DNA of 64,000 bases from Dactylorhiza incarnata (taxonomy: Eukaryota > Streptophyta > Magnoliopsida > Asparagales > Orchidaceae). The first letter of the stretch is position 1. Each line of letters begins with the position of its first letter. Positions 10,098-19,978 of this stretch are shown piece after piece. The notes beneath the pieces were generated by a model that saw only the letters and a program-made list of their open reading frames with translations, searched no databases and was not told the origin of the DNA. The stretch is from NCBI GenBank assembly GCA_033032865.1, contig JAWHQI010000202.1, positions 2,914,001-2,978,000 on the forward strand, read 5' to 3'. The translations under genes and the position numbers were made by a program.

Positions 10098-11813
10098 ATG
10101 GCACCAACTCCTGATCAATCGGCCCTCATCAAAATGATGAATGATGCTCTCGAACAACTAGTAAGTGATTTCCAGAATCGCCTGAATCACTTCGCCAACG
10201 AATGTGCTGCCATGATCAACACCTGTGCAGCCAAACTGGCAACCCTCTCTTCTTCTCTTCCTGAGCTTAATGTTCTCATTCAAGAACGGCCTCTGTCGCC
10301 AGAAAGGTTTAAATCCTTTATGCAGGATATAAACCAGGGGGAGAGTTGCTCCAGAAACCCCCCTTGTCAGGTTATCTATCTCTCTTAAAAGCTCAGGATT
10401 AATTTCCTCTTCAACTCTAAATTTTATTATCTCTAAAGTATTACTCCAACTTCTCTTCTTACAATAGGCTCCAATCTTCTCCAATCACTCTAACTACACC
10501 TTCAATAAAAACTTTGAAGAGACCTCCTCCTACCATACTGAAGGAGAACATGTTGTGGATTCAGCATTCAGAATAGATGCCCCACATACCCAGGGGGAGA
10601 TTGCTGTGGTAAAGAACACAGAAGTCCAGGGGGAGGAAGAAGCAGCCTACTCTGATGACTGGAGAGGACAAGTGTGGATTGAAGCAATCCCATGTGAGGA
10701 AGAAATTCAGCATCACCCTCCTGGCTTCTCTGCCAGTTGCATCAAACTGAAGACACCTCTACTTGAGGACATCCCTTCAGATATTCAGCCCCCTCTTGAA
10801 CAAATCCCTTCTCCACCTAAAGAGAAAACTCCTTCTCCTCTGCTACCTCTACCTCCACCTCAACCTTCTTCTCTACCTCCACTGCTACCTCTACCTCCTT
10901 CAATAGCAAAACTCACTAAACAAATCCTACCTAGGCAAAGTCCAGAAAGACAAATAAAAAGGAAAAGAGTAGCCATTCCCTACTGGCAAAACTTCTCCAA
11001 GGAAGAAAGGAAAGAGTATGAAAAAGAAAAGAAGTATAGAAAAGCATGTGAGGAAATAAAAAGATTTGAAAAGATGCTTATTATCACTCCTAACAGCCCT
11101 GTGAAGGAGTACCATGACCCTGACATGGAAAGGAGGCATGAAGAGATAAGAGAAAGAGAATTGTATGAATATGAAGCAGCTAGGAAAGAAGTGGAAGATA
11201 AAAGGAATGCCTGGATAGAAAAGATCAACAAGGGAATGACTAAGGAACAAATTCTTGCTGAATCCTTTATCAAAATTCCAAAGAAGTTGTTTGATATTGA
11301 AGCCTATCAAAGAAAAACCCTCAGGCAGGGATCATTCTAGAGAAAGGTCAAAAGCACAAAAAGGGTGTAGGGTGTACAGAAGATACCTACATCCCCTATA
11401 AAAAGCCTACAGGACCTGCAAAGATGGACAAATGGCTTGACAAACCCTGGAAAGGGAAAGGAAAGATGACTAAAATTCCTGAGAAACAGGAATCAGAAAA
11501 GAAAACAAAGTACAGGCCCAAGGTTGATAGCAAGGGACCACCTGAGCTCAAGCCTACTCAACAGAAAACACAAAACATTACAATTGAGATGATTGATGAA
11601 AAAACAGCAATCATCATCAGCAAAGGCTACTCCATAAATGACACTAACCCTGATGGTGATAAACTCTTGGAGAAACTGCATACAATCATCAGGAATGTCC
11701 AGGAACGACCTGATAGAGCCATGGGATACATTTTTGATGCTATTGAAAACTTATCTAGGAAACTTTATTCTGCTTTTGTCAACTTCATGTACAGAAAGAA
11801 GTTTCTGGTTTAA
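10098..11813 (+). CDS. Extra ORF downstream of SIRE pol (env-position protein), apparently spliced, one frameshift
   Basis: Exon 1 is 10098-10370 (starts MAPTPDQS). Exon 2 is 10468-11340, with the same reading phase across a candidate intron 10371-10467 that ends in a pyrimidine tract plus ACAATAG. Exon 2 would follow a stop codon if unspliced. A one-base shift just before the stop at 11338-11340 joins the frame that runs to 11813, so the ancestral protein was about 540 residues. It has a helical N-terminus, a proline-rich middle (about 10740-10910), a basic KRKR, a long charged coiled coil (about 10980-11240) and a basic C-terminus. I see no signal peptide or clear membrane segment, so 'envelope-like' is positional only. 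Three polypurine-like CAGGGGGAG copies lie inside it (about 10335, 10591, 10627). Confidence 0.65.
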
Positions 11814-11953
11814 TTCTTGTGAAAGACAAATGATTGTCATATGCTTTCTTTCCAATTTCTCTTCTGATTGTTTAATATATTTCTTTTCTTTACAAATGTT
11901 GTGATACTAGTACAATTTTCATCTAAATAGGGTTAAGACAAATAGGGGGAGAT
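11814..11953 (+). promoter_or_regulatory. SIRE 3' non-coding tail and polypurine tract
   Basis: AT-rich sequence ending in 'aataggggg agatt' (about 11941-11953), the polypurine tract that primes plus-strand DNA, immediately before TGTTGGG of the 3' LTR. Together with three similar tracts inside the upstream ORF it gives the multiple-PPT pattern of Sireviruses. Confidence 0.85.
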
Positions 11954-13278
11954 TGTTGGGAAAATGATTTCTCTTAACCCCTAGAAATGAGTAAAATATA
12001 AATTCTAAAGATAAAAAATTAGGATAAGTAAATATGCGTCGAATAGTATTTGACGCAACGTCGAAATAAAGTCGATATTTCTATCAGAATGAGTCGAAGT
12101 AGCTCCAAGCAGAATTCGACGAATCCCATGTCGACGTAGCTCTGACTTCTAGTCGACGTATCTTGAGAAGTCGACGCACCTTCCTAATTCTCCTCTCGAC
12201 GTTCTGTCAGGACGAATTCGACGCTTACGTCGAATAGTAATCGACGCACGTCCATTTCTATGTTTAATTCAAAAATTGCCAGATCTCTTTCCTTCTTTCG
12301 TAGATCTGATTTATATGGAATCAAATTATTCTTTATAGCCGTTCTGAATTATTCTTTTCCTCTAATGAATTCTTGGCTAATTTGATTAAATCCATTATGG
12401 ACACTATTTGAAATCAGAATGAATACTTTCCTTCTATGGATATAATTGTTATGGAAATTTCCCCTTCTTTCTAATACTCTGCCTGCTAATTGATTACTCT
12501 CCTATAGTGTTATTTTAATGAACAGAGCTATAAATAACAAGGTGGTCAGCAGAAAGCAAGTAACAAGTGATCCACCATTTCTTACATTTGAAATAGAGGA
12601 AGAGCTCCCAAGTGAAAAGGGAAAATTGAGAGATAGTGCTGCAGCAAAGATCAAGCTTCCATCTTCTCCTGCTTCTGAAGCCACTCTGCTGCACACTCTG
12701 ATAGCTATCACAAAAGAGAGAAAAGGGGTACAATCTCTTTCTCACTATAAAAGAGAGATTTTATTCACTACTTCTTGCGCTTCCAATATTCTTGCTAGGA
12801 AGAAGATTCTTTCTTGTCTTTTTATTATCTCTCTTTCTTCTTTATCTTATTTTCACTTTCAAATATTGTAAAAGAGTTTTTAGAATCTCTCTTCAAAAAA
12901 TTCAGTTGTACTGGTTCTAAGAGTCTCCTTTTCAAAAGACTCAGTTGGTTCTACGAGTCTCCTTATCAAAAGACTCAGGGTGGTTCTAAGAGTCTCCTTA
13001 TCAAAAGACTCAGTGCAAGATAGTGAATTTCCTACCAAGGGGGTAGAAGAGTGGACTACCCAAAGTTTGGGGAACCACTATATTTATTTGTGTTGTGCTG
13101 TGATTTTTCCTCTTGCATTTATTTTCTTTACTAGTTTAATTCTTGTTGGTGTGTGGGAAGCTCTAACCTGTGATCACTGCACCCATATATATATAATTAT
13201 TAACTTCGCACAAAAATATTTTAAATCTCTATTCACCCCCCTCTAGAGAATTCTAGTGAGGTTAACTATGCACTTTCA
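11954..13278 (+). repeat. SIRE 3' LTR (1325 bp)
   Basis: Same structure as the 5' LTR, with TCGA boxes at 12034-12250, an intact TATA (ctataaaag, about 12744-12752), the hairpin repeat at 12877-13016 and the poly-C signal ('ttcacccccctctag', about 13230-13244). It ends CACTTTCA, followed by GTAAC. Confidence 0.95.
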
Positions 13279-14301
13279 GTAACCATGGGTCATTATTCGC
13301 CTCTTGCAGTTATAATCTTCCGGTTTACTAGTCCTCCGGCTTAGATGGTCAATCTTATGATTGAACTTGAAGACTGCCATAAGAAAGACAAAGACGTGGG
13401 GGAGACCGCTCAAAGAAGAAGAAGGCTCATCGGATTGAAAAAGCTGATCTAACTTTCACGGTTGCTTCTGCGGAGAAGCCGGCCGGCCAGGTCCTCCCGG
13501 TAACCGGCAAACTATCGACCAAAGGTGAGGAGGGTTGTTCTGAAGTTGCTCGCTCGGAGACCACGGGCGGCAGTCCTTTTAATGTAGAGGTCACTCCCTC
13601 TGGGGTGGTTCACCTAAAAATCGATGATGAAGAGGGGGCGATCGATTCTCCCAAGTCGGACGAATATCAAGGCTCTGTGCTGGTGGTGAATTTTGAGGAC
13701 AGTCCCAACCGCTAGCAGCAGGCCGAACCAGAGTTGGCTAAGAAGAGGAAGAGGGCTGAGACGACGACGGAAAGGATATTGAGAAAAGCCATGAACCTGA
13801 AGGCCAAGAATAGTGCAGCCTCAAGGAAACCTGGTGCGGGCAGCCTTCAGAACAAAGTGTATGAAAAGGGGGTTTCTGAGGGGTTGGTGACACCTTACGT
13901 CAAGCCGGGCAAGCTGGTATCTACTTCTGCGGCTATCATGACTTTGAGCGAGATTGTCAAGGATCTTGACTCTATTAAGGAGCAGGATAAGTTGCTTGAC
14001 ACTCCTGCTAATTCGAATGAAATTAATCATCTTGGCGAAGATGCGGCTAAGATTGAGAAGGCCGCACCAACTTCTGAGGACCCCGCGACAGCCGGGATGT
14101 GGATAATGAGGGTGAAGGCGGAGAAGATGATGGAATTTCTAGACAAGCTGCGGCCGATCAACCCTCTTGCCAAAGGTAAAGTTTTGGGTTACTGCCCCGT
14201 CCGTTTTTTCAAAACGCGGCCTCGGAAAAAGCTAAATGACCTGATATTGAACCCGCCATCAAGCTTTTTTTCTTTCCGCTGCCCAATCCTCTGTTGCTAA
14301 G
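13279..14301 (+). pseudogene. Host element H, ORF a: basic/acidic protein fragment
   Basis: An open frame runs from about 13400 to TAA 14299-14301 with a single in-frame TAG at 13713-13715. It reads as an acidic segment ('KIDDEEGAID'), then a lysine/arginine-rich patch (KKRKRAETTTER) and a helical region. I do not recognise a catalytic domain. A candidate splice acceptor ('ctcttgcag') lies near 13309. Position and composition fit the C-terminal half of a plant transposon protein of the same kind as the PF04195-like ORF downstream, possibly from a neighbouring truncated copy. The base composition and GACCGC words match the rest of H. Confidence 0.45.
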
Positions 14302-15053
14302 CGGAGGCAGAATGAGAGGTTATGGAAAGAGCAACGCCGAAGGATGGACCCTGAGCAAGCAAGACGGCATGTGAATTCAAACTTTAATCCCGCTATTGCG
14401 GCTAGTAAGCGAGAAAATTCGGAATGAGAGGTCTCCAGTCAGTAATGTCCTTTTTGCATTAAGTTATTTGCTCCTGATTTTTCTAACTGCATCTTTTTTA
14501 CTGCAGATGACCCAGAACTTGCCATGAAACCGGGCGACTTGGAGGCTTGCCTTCCTCCACTAACTACGTCAATCCCAAGTTTTTCTTAGAACTTGAATAC
14601 CCGAGTGGAGGGAGAGCTAGCCGACATCCAGGGCCATCTTGATATTCTTAAGAAGCAGGTGAAAGATCTCGAAGAATTGGGGGAGACCGCAAAGGTTAAA
14701 GAAGCTGTCATATGGGCTGCGCTGGAAGCTGAAAAGAAGGAGAGGCTGGAGAAAGAGAAGATGCAGAAGGAACAGGTCGCTGCTTTGGCCGTCCGACTTG
14801 AGATAGGGAAAAAGGAGATCTGGAAGCTCGAGGAGGACTGCACATATTATAGGGATAAATATCTTCATCTGACAAGGGAAGTCGGCGGAAGCCGGCGGCC
14901 TTCTAATATGACTGATGATGGACGGCGTGGGTCAAACCGCCAGGCTGCTGGGACAACCTCAGTTCTTCCAGCGGTCAGGATGGCCGACCCTGTTGCTAAT
15001 ATGGGTGAGACCGCTGCGTCCTTGCCTGCTCGCACGGCTTCACAGTATTATTA
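14302..15053 (+). pseudogene. Host element H, ORF a continued: coiled coil after an intron
   Basis: A charged stretch at 14302-14428 is followed by a probable intron ending 'ttttttactgcag' at about 14506. The next exon starts GATGACCCAG. One TAG/TAA-type break near 14587 precedes a clean coiled coil (14593-14880, heptad-rich, many E/K/L), then a Ser/Gly/Arg-rich tail to TAA 15051-15053. No enzyme motif is present. Plant transposon proteins of the PF04195 type often end with such a coiled coil. Confidence in coding origin is moderate and in function low. Confidence 0.45.
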
Positions 15054-15535
15054 ACCATCTCCATCATAGTATTAAAATCAGATGCATGGTACTGTCCTTC
15101 AAGTCGGTGATCATGTCGCGCGACTTCACCTGGAAGATGCTCCTCCGAATGATCTCTGCCAGTAATGAGCGGTTTAAACAATATTTATAATATTATTTTA
15201 CTCTGTTCATTGGACAATTTAAACATTGATTGCTTATTTCAGTGATATTTGCTATTTGTTTAATGTCATTTCATGTTTGTGATATCTGACTTGTTCTATA
15301 GACCGTGCGGTCTGTTATTTGAGTGCTTATATTTTCTGCCTTGGAATATGTCGATGCTTTTGAACTATTTTATAAGTCGTGAGACTTGGTTCTGTAAATC
15401 CTTGGGCTGATCTTCAAGTCGTGCATCTTGAATTGTTGTTTGTGATTCGCTGCTCGTACAATAACTTGATTTATGCAGGATTCTGGTCGCCCAGTTAAGT
15501 TTATTAGCCGCGATTTGATTTTGCTAAATGCAGAT
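15054..15535. other. Non-coding spacer between H ORF a and ORF b
   Basis: AT-rich with scattered 'gtgcggtct' and 'gtcgtg' words. I see no open frame. It could be an untranslated region or an intron: candidate acceptors 'ttatttcag' near 15241 and 'aaatgcag' near 15532 precede the next ATG. Confidence 0.4.
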
Positions 15536-15710
15536 CATGGGCTCTGTAAGTAGCAGCCCTTCCGAAGACTCATTCAACGAAACTTAAAGATGGGAGCTAA
15601 GCGCAAGTCAGAGCGACCTTAGAAAATGTCTGCCAAGCTGGCTGATGCAGCCTCGGCTTTCCATTCGGCTGACCACGAAGAATGCCGTCTGACTAAGGCT
15701 GAGTTAGACG
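15536..15710 (+). pseudogene. Host element H, ORF b N-terminus (interrupted by copia A)
   Basis: Starts at an ATG near 15538 with a serine-rich N-terminus (GSVSSSPSEDS), as is usual for plant proteins of the putative gypsy-type transposon family. It has a stop near 15585 and another near 15622, then 'LTKAELDE', which is split by element A at 15710. The last five bases AGACG are the target duplication. The reading resumes at 22577 with 'FAKKHMVG'. Confidence 0.6.
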
Positions 15711-17042
15711 TGTTGAAAATGTTGAAGTGGAAGTTTGTGGAGCTTTTGGATCTGGGCGGTCTGGGAGGAGGTCGCGCGGTCTGGTGAGACCACACGACCT
15801 GGCGATCTGTTCTGCAGTCTGGCTTGTCTTTCCTAGCCGTAGTCTCCTGGCATGACCGCTTGTATCTGTCCCAAGGTGGATGGAGGTGAGGCCGCGCGGT
15901 CTGTCTATGACCGCATGGCGGGTTGGCGTCTTCAGGTCGCGCGGTCTAACCGTGACCACGTGGCAGGCTGGCTTCTTCAGGACTGTGCTAGTCTGGCGTG
16001 ACCCCACTGGTTGATCCAGGTTTCCAAAATTCCGGTCTGGTGGTAGTCCGGGCTTTCTGGTGGTATTCGCGGACTAAGTCTCTTAGTCGTGCGGTCTCTA
16101 TTCGCGGTCTCAGGAGGAGGCTGGTATGCAAACAGGTATCTGTTCGCGGTCTCAGGAGGAGGCTGGTATGCGAACAGGTATCTGTTCTCGGTCTTAGGAG
16201 GAGGTCGGCATGGGAACAGGTGTTCGCGGTCTTGTGGCGAACAGGCAGTGTTTGCGGTCTCGGGCAAACACTGGTTGTGGGAGGCTTCTTGGCGGTCTGG
16301 CGATCTCCTTGTGGAGTCACGTTTTGACTAAGGGAGTGGCGATCTCCCGCGGTCTGGTGTGAAGCCGGCGAGCTCATCAAATGAAGCAGAAAGGGTTATT
16401 GATGATCGCGCGGGTTGACCGGTCTGGTCGCGCGGTCTGGGGGGTGGTGATCCTATCTCATAGGGTGGTGACTGGATCAGGTCTCACGCCTATAAATATG
16501 AGCCACTATAGCGGCAAATTAAGACACACCAAGTGTAAGCTGAGTTGTTCCTATTCCTGCGGTCAGTTTCTGTTTGACCGGGCGGTCTGCTGATTGAATT
16601 TTCTCGTGCAGCATCTGCGAATAGTGCAGTCTGCAGCGATCACCTCTTCCTCTGAAAGTGTTTGGGCGGTCTGCGGCTTGCAGTGTGGGTTGCTGGAGTT
16701 CGGGAGAATCAGTGGAGGTCGCAAGGAGGGTGCGGTCTGCTCATCGGTCTGAGGTGGTGTTCGGTAACCGGCAGTATTGTGCGGTGAGGCGGCTTGCAGA
16801 GATCGGCAAGGAGACCGCGCGGTCTAGAGCGGTCTCAGTTATCTTCCTTTCAAGTTGTGTATTTTCTTCTTCTGTTTTGTGTGCTGGCGAAATCATGTCT
16901 CGCCAAGCAAACCTCTCCCTGTAATAAAGATTTTGCTTATCAATAAAGACTATATTTCCTTCATGTGCTTCTAGTTGTTTGGCTTATGAACTCTAAGTTG
17001 TATGATTCCTGCTCACTCCATAATGATTCGAAAAATTTCACA
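15711..17042 (+). repeat. Copia A 5' LTR (1332 bp) with GCGGTC boxes
   Basis: Contains about 18 GCGGTC and at least 3 GACCGC words by hand count, against fewer than one expected by chance, including perfect 12-bp palindromes GACCGCGCGGTC (near 16803). TATA box TATAAATA at 16491-16498, AATAAAG polyadenylation-like signals near 16923 and 16941. Near-duplicate segments of about 60 bp ('gcggtctcaggaggagg') recur around 16096, 16145 and 16188. Minus-strand open frames here are repeat artefacts. Confidence 0.9.
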
Positions 17043-17130
17043 AGGTATCAGAGAGAGGTTGGAGTGGATAGAGCAGTGAGCAATTTAGAGTAGCCATCGC
17101 CTTTGTGAAGAAGGAACCATTGGTAGAGCC
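17043..17130 (+). promoter_or_regulatory. Copia A primer binding site and leader
   Basis: AGGTATCAGAG follows the LTR directly. Elements B and C have TGGTATCAGAG at this place, so the first base of the Met-tRNA primer site is mutated in A. Confidence 0.85.
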
Positions 17131-18213
17131 ATGGAAGCGAGGGGTCTTAGAATTGAGATGCTCAACTCGACCAACTTTAAGAAGTGGAAGTCTTGTATGC
17201 AGAGCTAACTTCTGGGTGAGGACCTCTAGGAGGTAGTTGGAGGAGAGAGCACAGAGGAAGTGTTTTTGGTTGGAGATAACCAACATGAGGTGAGGAATTG
17301 GAGGCGGCTCAATGCCAAAGCAGAGTTCGCCCTGAAGAGGGCAATATCACCTGATTTGTTTGATCACATCTTGGGGTGTGCATCAGCTGAGGAGATCTGG
17401 AGAGCCCTGGATGGGCTGTTTAACAAAAAGAATGTGGCAAGACTTCAATTCCTGGAGAATGAGCTGGCCAGATCGGCTCAAGGTGGCCTTTCTATCTCTA
17501 CGTTCTTCTTGAAGATGAAGAACTTGTGCGCCGAGATTTCAGTGCTGGATCCTGATGAGCAAATTTCTGAGGCGAAGCTGAAGAGGCACATTATCCATGG
17601 CTTGTGGAAGGAATATGTTGCCTTTGTGACGTCGGTGCAGGGTTGGGCAAATCAGCCATCTCTGTTGGAGCTGGAAAATCTGCTTGCTTCACAGGAGAGT
17701 CTAGCAAGGCAGATGGCGGGGGTGTCAGTGTCTGGGGGAGATGGAGAAGTTCTCTTCCCAGGGAAGAAGAAGAAGTGGGATAAGAAGAAGACCGCTGGAG
17801 GATGCAATGAGCCTTCAACTTCTTGACAGCAGGAGAGGGGCTATGCTTCTAAGGCTGAGGGGAAGAAGAAGGGGGAAGGTCCCAAGTGCTTCAGGTGCGG
17901 AAAGGTTTGTCACATCAGGAAGGATTGCCGGGTGAATCTTCAGCCGGGGCATGCTGCTGCAGGAAAGGGAGAAGCTGAAGCCAGGCAAGTTGATGGAGGA
18001 TGGGGAGGAGCCTTCTCGGCTTCTGTTGGAGCTGAGGCTCCTATCAACTATCAAGAGGACTGGATCTTGGACTCGGGGTGTGTTCATCACCTCACCGGGG
18101 ATGAGTCGAAGCTTACTTCTGCACAACCTTATTTAGGTAATGATGCCATTATTACTGCTGACAATACTGTGCATGCTGTAGAGAAGGTGGGGGGTTGTTT
18201 CCTTGGGCAGTGA
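17131..18213 (+). pseudogene. gag-pro: Copia A gag and protease, stops at 17206, 17227, 17824 and a frameshift
   Basis: Starts at ATG 17131 (MEARGL). Stops are TAA 17206-17208, TAG 17227-17229 and TGA 17824-17826. The capsid region is well preserved (RALDGLFNKKNVARLQFLEN). A zinc knuckle CFRC...H...C lies at 17887-17928, though its glycine-histidine spacer reads VCH instead of LGH. The protease active site WILDSGC follows (Asp at 18070-18072). The frame is lost at a G run (about 18187-18194), which has one more G than in element B. Confidence 0.9.
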
Positions 18214-19573
18214 TAGAGGGCCACTAACCTTGAAGAGTGTCTATCATGTGCCCGGAATGAGGAAAAATCTCTTCTCCGTGACCAACGCTGTAGATGCTGG
18301 GTATCACGTTCTGTTTGGCCCAACAGAAGTGAGATTTCTTCGGAATGTGGAGGCGGTGAAGGCGGAGGTAGTTCATGTGGGGAGGAGAGCTAAAGACTTG
18401 TTCGTTTTATCGACAAGTTCTTATGTTGACAAGATGAGGACAAATGACAGTGCTGTCATATGGCACGAGAGGTTGGGGCATGTAGGAATGGATAAGCTGA
18501 AGGCTATGGTGGTGAGAGGTCTGGTCAAGGGCCTGCCTAGTCTATCTTCCTATGGAGACGGTCATATCTGCGCGGGATGTCAGTTCGGCAAGTCTCATCG
18601 ACTACCGTTTAACAAGTCGCAGACAAAGAGTAGTGTGCTGTTGGAGTGCATCCACGGTGACTTGATGGGACCGACTGCTACCCCAAGCCTCAGAGGCAGC
18701 AGATATATGCTGGTGTTGATCGATGATGACACCAGATATGTCTGGGTATAATTCTTGAAGGAGAAGGTGGAGGCGTTTGCCAAGTTTGTGGAGTTCAAGG
18801 AGCTCGTGGAGGGTCAGCTTGGACTGCGGGTTAAGAAGCTGAGGACTGACAACGGAGGGGAGTTTACCTCTGGTGAGTTCTCTACTTTTTGCAGGAAGGC
18901 GGGCATCCGGAGGGATCATACTTGTGCACATACTTCACAGCAAAACAGAGTTGCAGAGCGGAAGATCCATCATCTGACGGAGACCTGCAAGTGTTAGCTA
19001 CATGCCAAGAGTATCCCAAACTCCTTCTGGGCGGAGGGAATGTCTTGTGCTGCCTACGTCATCAACAGGATTCCTCTGAGTCCCATCAATATGAAGACCC
19101 CGCATAAACTGATGTTCAAGGAAAATCCAAGTGTGGCACACCTTCGGGTGTTTGGTTCCACCTGCTTAGTGCATGTTCCAGATGTGCTTCGGACGAAGCT
19201 AGATGCGAAATCAAGGAAGCTAGTCTTCGTGGGGTATGATGACTGGTAGAAGGGCTGGAAGTGCATGGACCCGGAGACGCGGAGATTTGTTGTATCTTGC
19301 GACATCATATTCGACGAGATGACATCCTACAAGGGAGGTTCTGGTGTCGAGGTACCAGAGAGCAGGGTGGAGGAGCCAGAGAGGGCTGTGGAAAATCTTC
19401 AGGTGGAGCTACCTGTGTCACCAGGTGGTCCATCAATATTTAGTTCTGAGGCGGAGGCTTCTGGTTCAGGAAGCAGGGGGAGCGATGCTCCGAGTTCATC
19501 TGGAAGAGGAGCTAGGGAAGAAGCAGCTGAAGATACTGCGAGTCAGGGGAAGGCGTTGTGGAGATCGAAGTGA
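18203..19573 (+). pseudogene. pol: Copia A integrase, four in-frame stops
   Basis: One frame throughout with stops at 18749-18751, 18995-18997, 19247-19249 and 19571-19573. At least two are single-base changes from element B (TGG to TAG near 18995; CGA to TGA at 19571). Gag-pre-integrase 'HERLGHVGMDKLK', zinc ligands 'CAGCQFGK' and the catalytic acids in HGDLMGP, RTDNGGEF and RVAERKIH are all readable. The C-terminal part carries a Ser/Gly-rich linker before RT. It cannot be expressed as one protein. Confidence 0.9.
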
Positions 19574-19858
19574 ACTTTTATTTCCCCTGATCGCTATACA
19601 GGAGGAAACATGGTGAGCCTTGTCTCGTGTTTCTTTGCTGGTACCTTGGATGAGAGGGAGCCGCCGAGCTTTGAGAAGGCCAGAGGCGTGAAGGAGTCGG
19701 ACATTGCGATGCAAGAAGAGATGGCAGCTCTCGAGAAGAATGAGACCTGGTCTTTGGTTCCCAGGCCCAAGGGCACCACTCCTGTCACATGCAAGTGGGT
19801 CTACAAGCTGAAGAAGAAGGGTGGCGGCAGTATCGAGCGGTACAAGGCTTGCCTTGTG

Positions 19859-19978
19859 GCTCGGGGGTTCTCGCAGCAATACGGTGAAAATTATGAGGAG
19901 ACGTTCAGTCCGGTGGCTGCTCGGGGGTTCTCGCAGCAATACAGTGAAAATTATGAGGAGACGTTCAGTCCGGTGGCT
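19859..19978 (+). repeat. 60-bp tandem duplication in copia A RT
   Basis: Bases 19861-19920 and 19921-19980 are the same 60-bp unit (the last two bases of the second copy already diverge), with one internal substitution (acggt/acagt). Elements B and C have a single copy. Confidence 0.95.

Larger units (their letters stand above)
3036..13278 (+). mobile_element. Complete Sirevirus-type Ty1/copia retrotransposon (SIRE)
   Basis: Both ends are defined. LTRs run TGTTGGG...TTTCA, and perfect 5-bp target duplications GTAAC lie at 3031-3035 and 13279-13283. Order: 5' LTR, Met-tRNA primer site, gag, protease, integrase, RT, RNase H, an extra ORF, polypurine tract, 3' LTR. Several Sirevirus hallmarks are visible: long LTRs, a poly-C stretch near the LTR end, several polypurine-tract copies upstream of the 3' LTR, high-copy symmetric boxes in the LTR and an extra ORF after pol. 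By eye the LTRs differ by only a few percent, many differences at CpG, so it is the youngest copia insertion here. Coding parts carry a stop, frameshifts and a lost RT catalytic residue, so it is not autonomous. Confidence 0.95.

Noticed and set aside
10098..11813. A viral-type envelope glycoprotein
   Set aside because: No signal peptide, cysteine pattern or membrane segment can be seen. Only the position fits.
15693..16380. Minus-strand frames rich in Arg/Thr/Pro in copia A LTRs (also 21249-21914)
   Set aside because: They are antisense translations of repeated LTR boxes and recur only where the LTR recurs.
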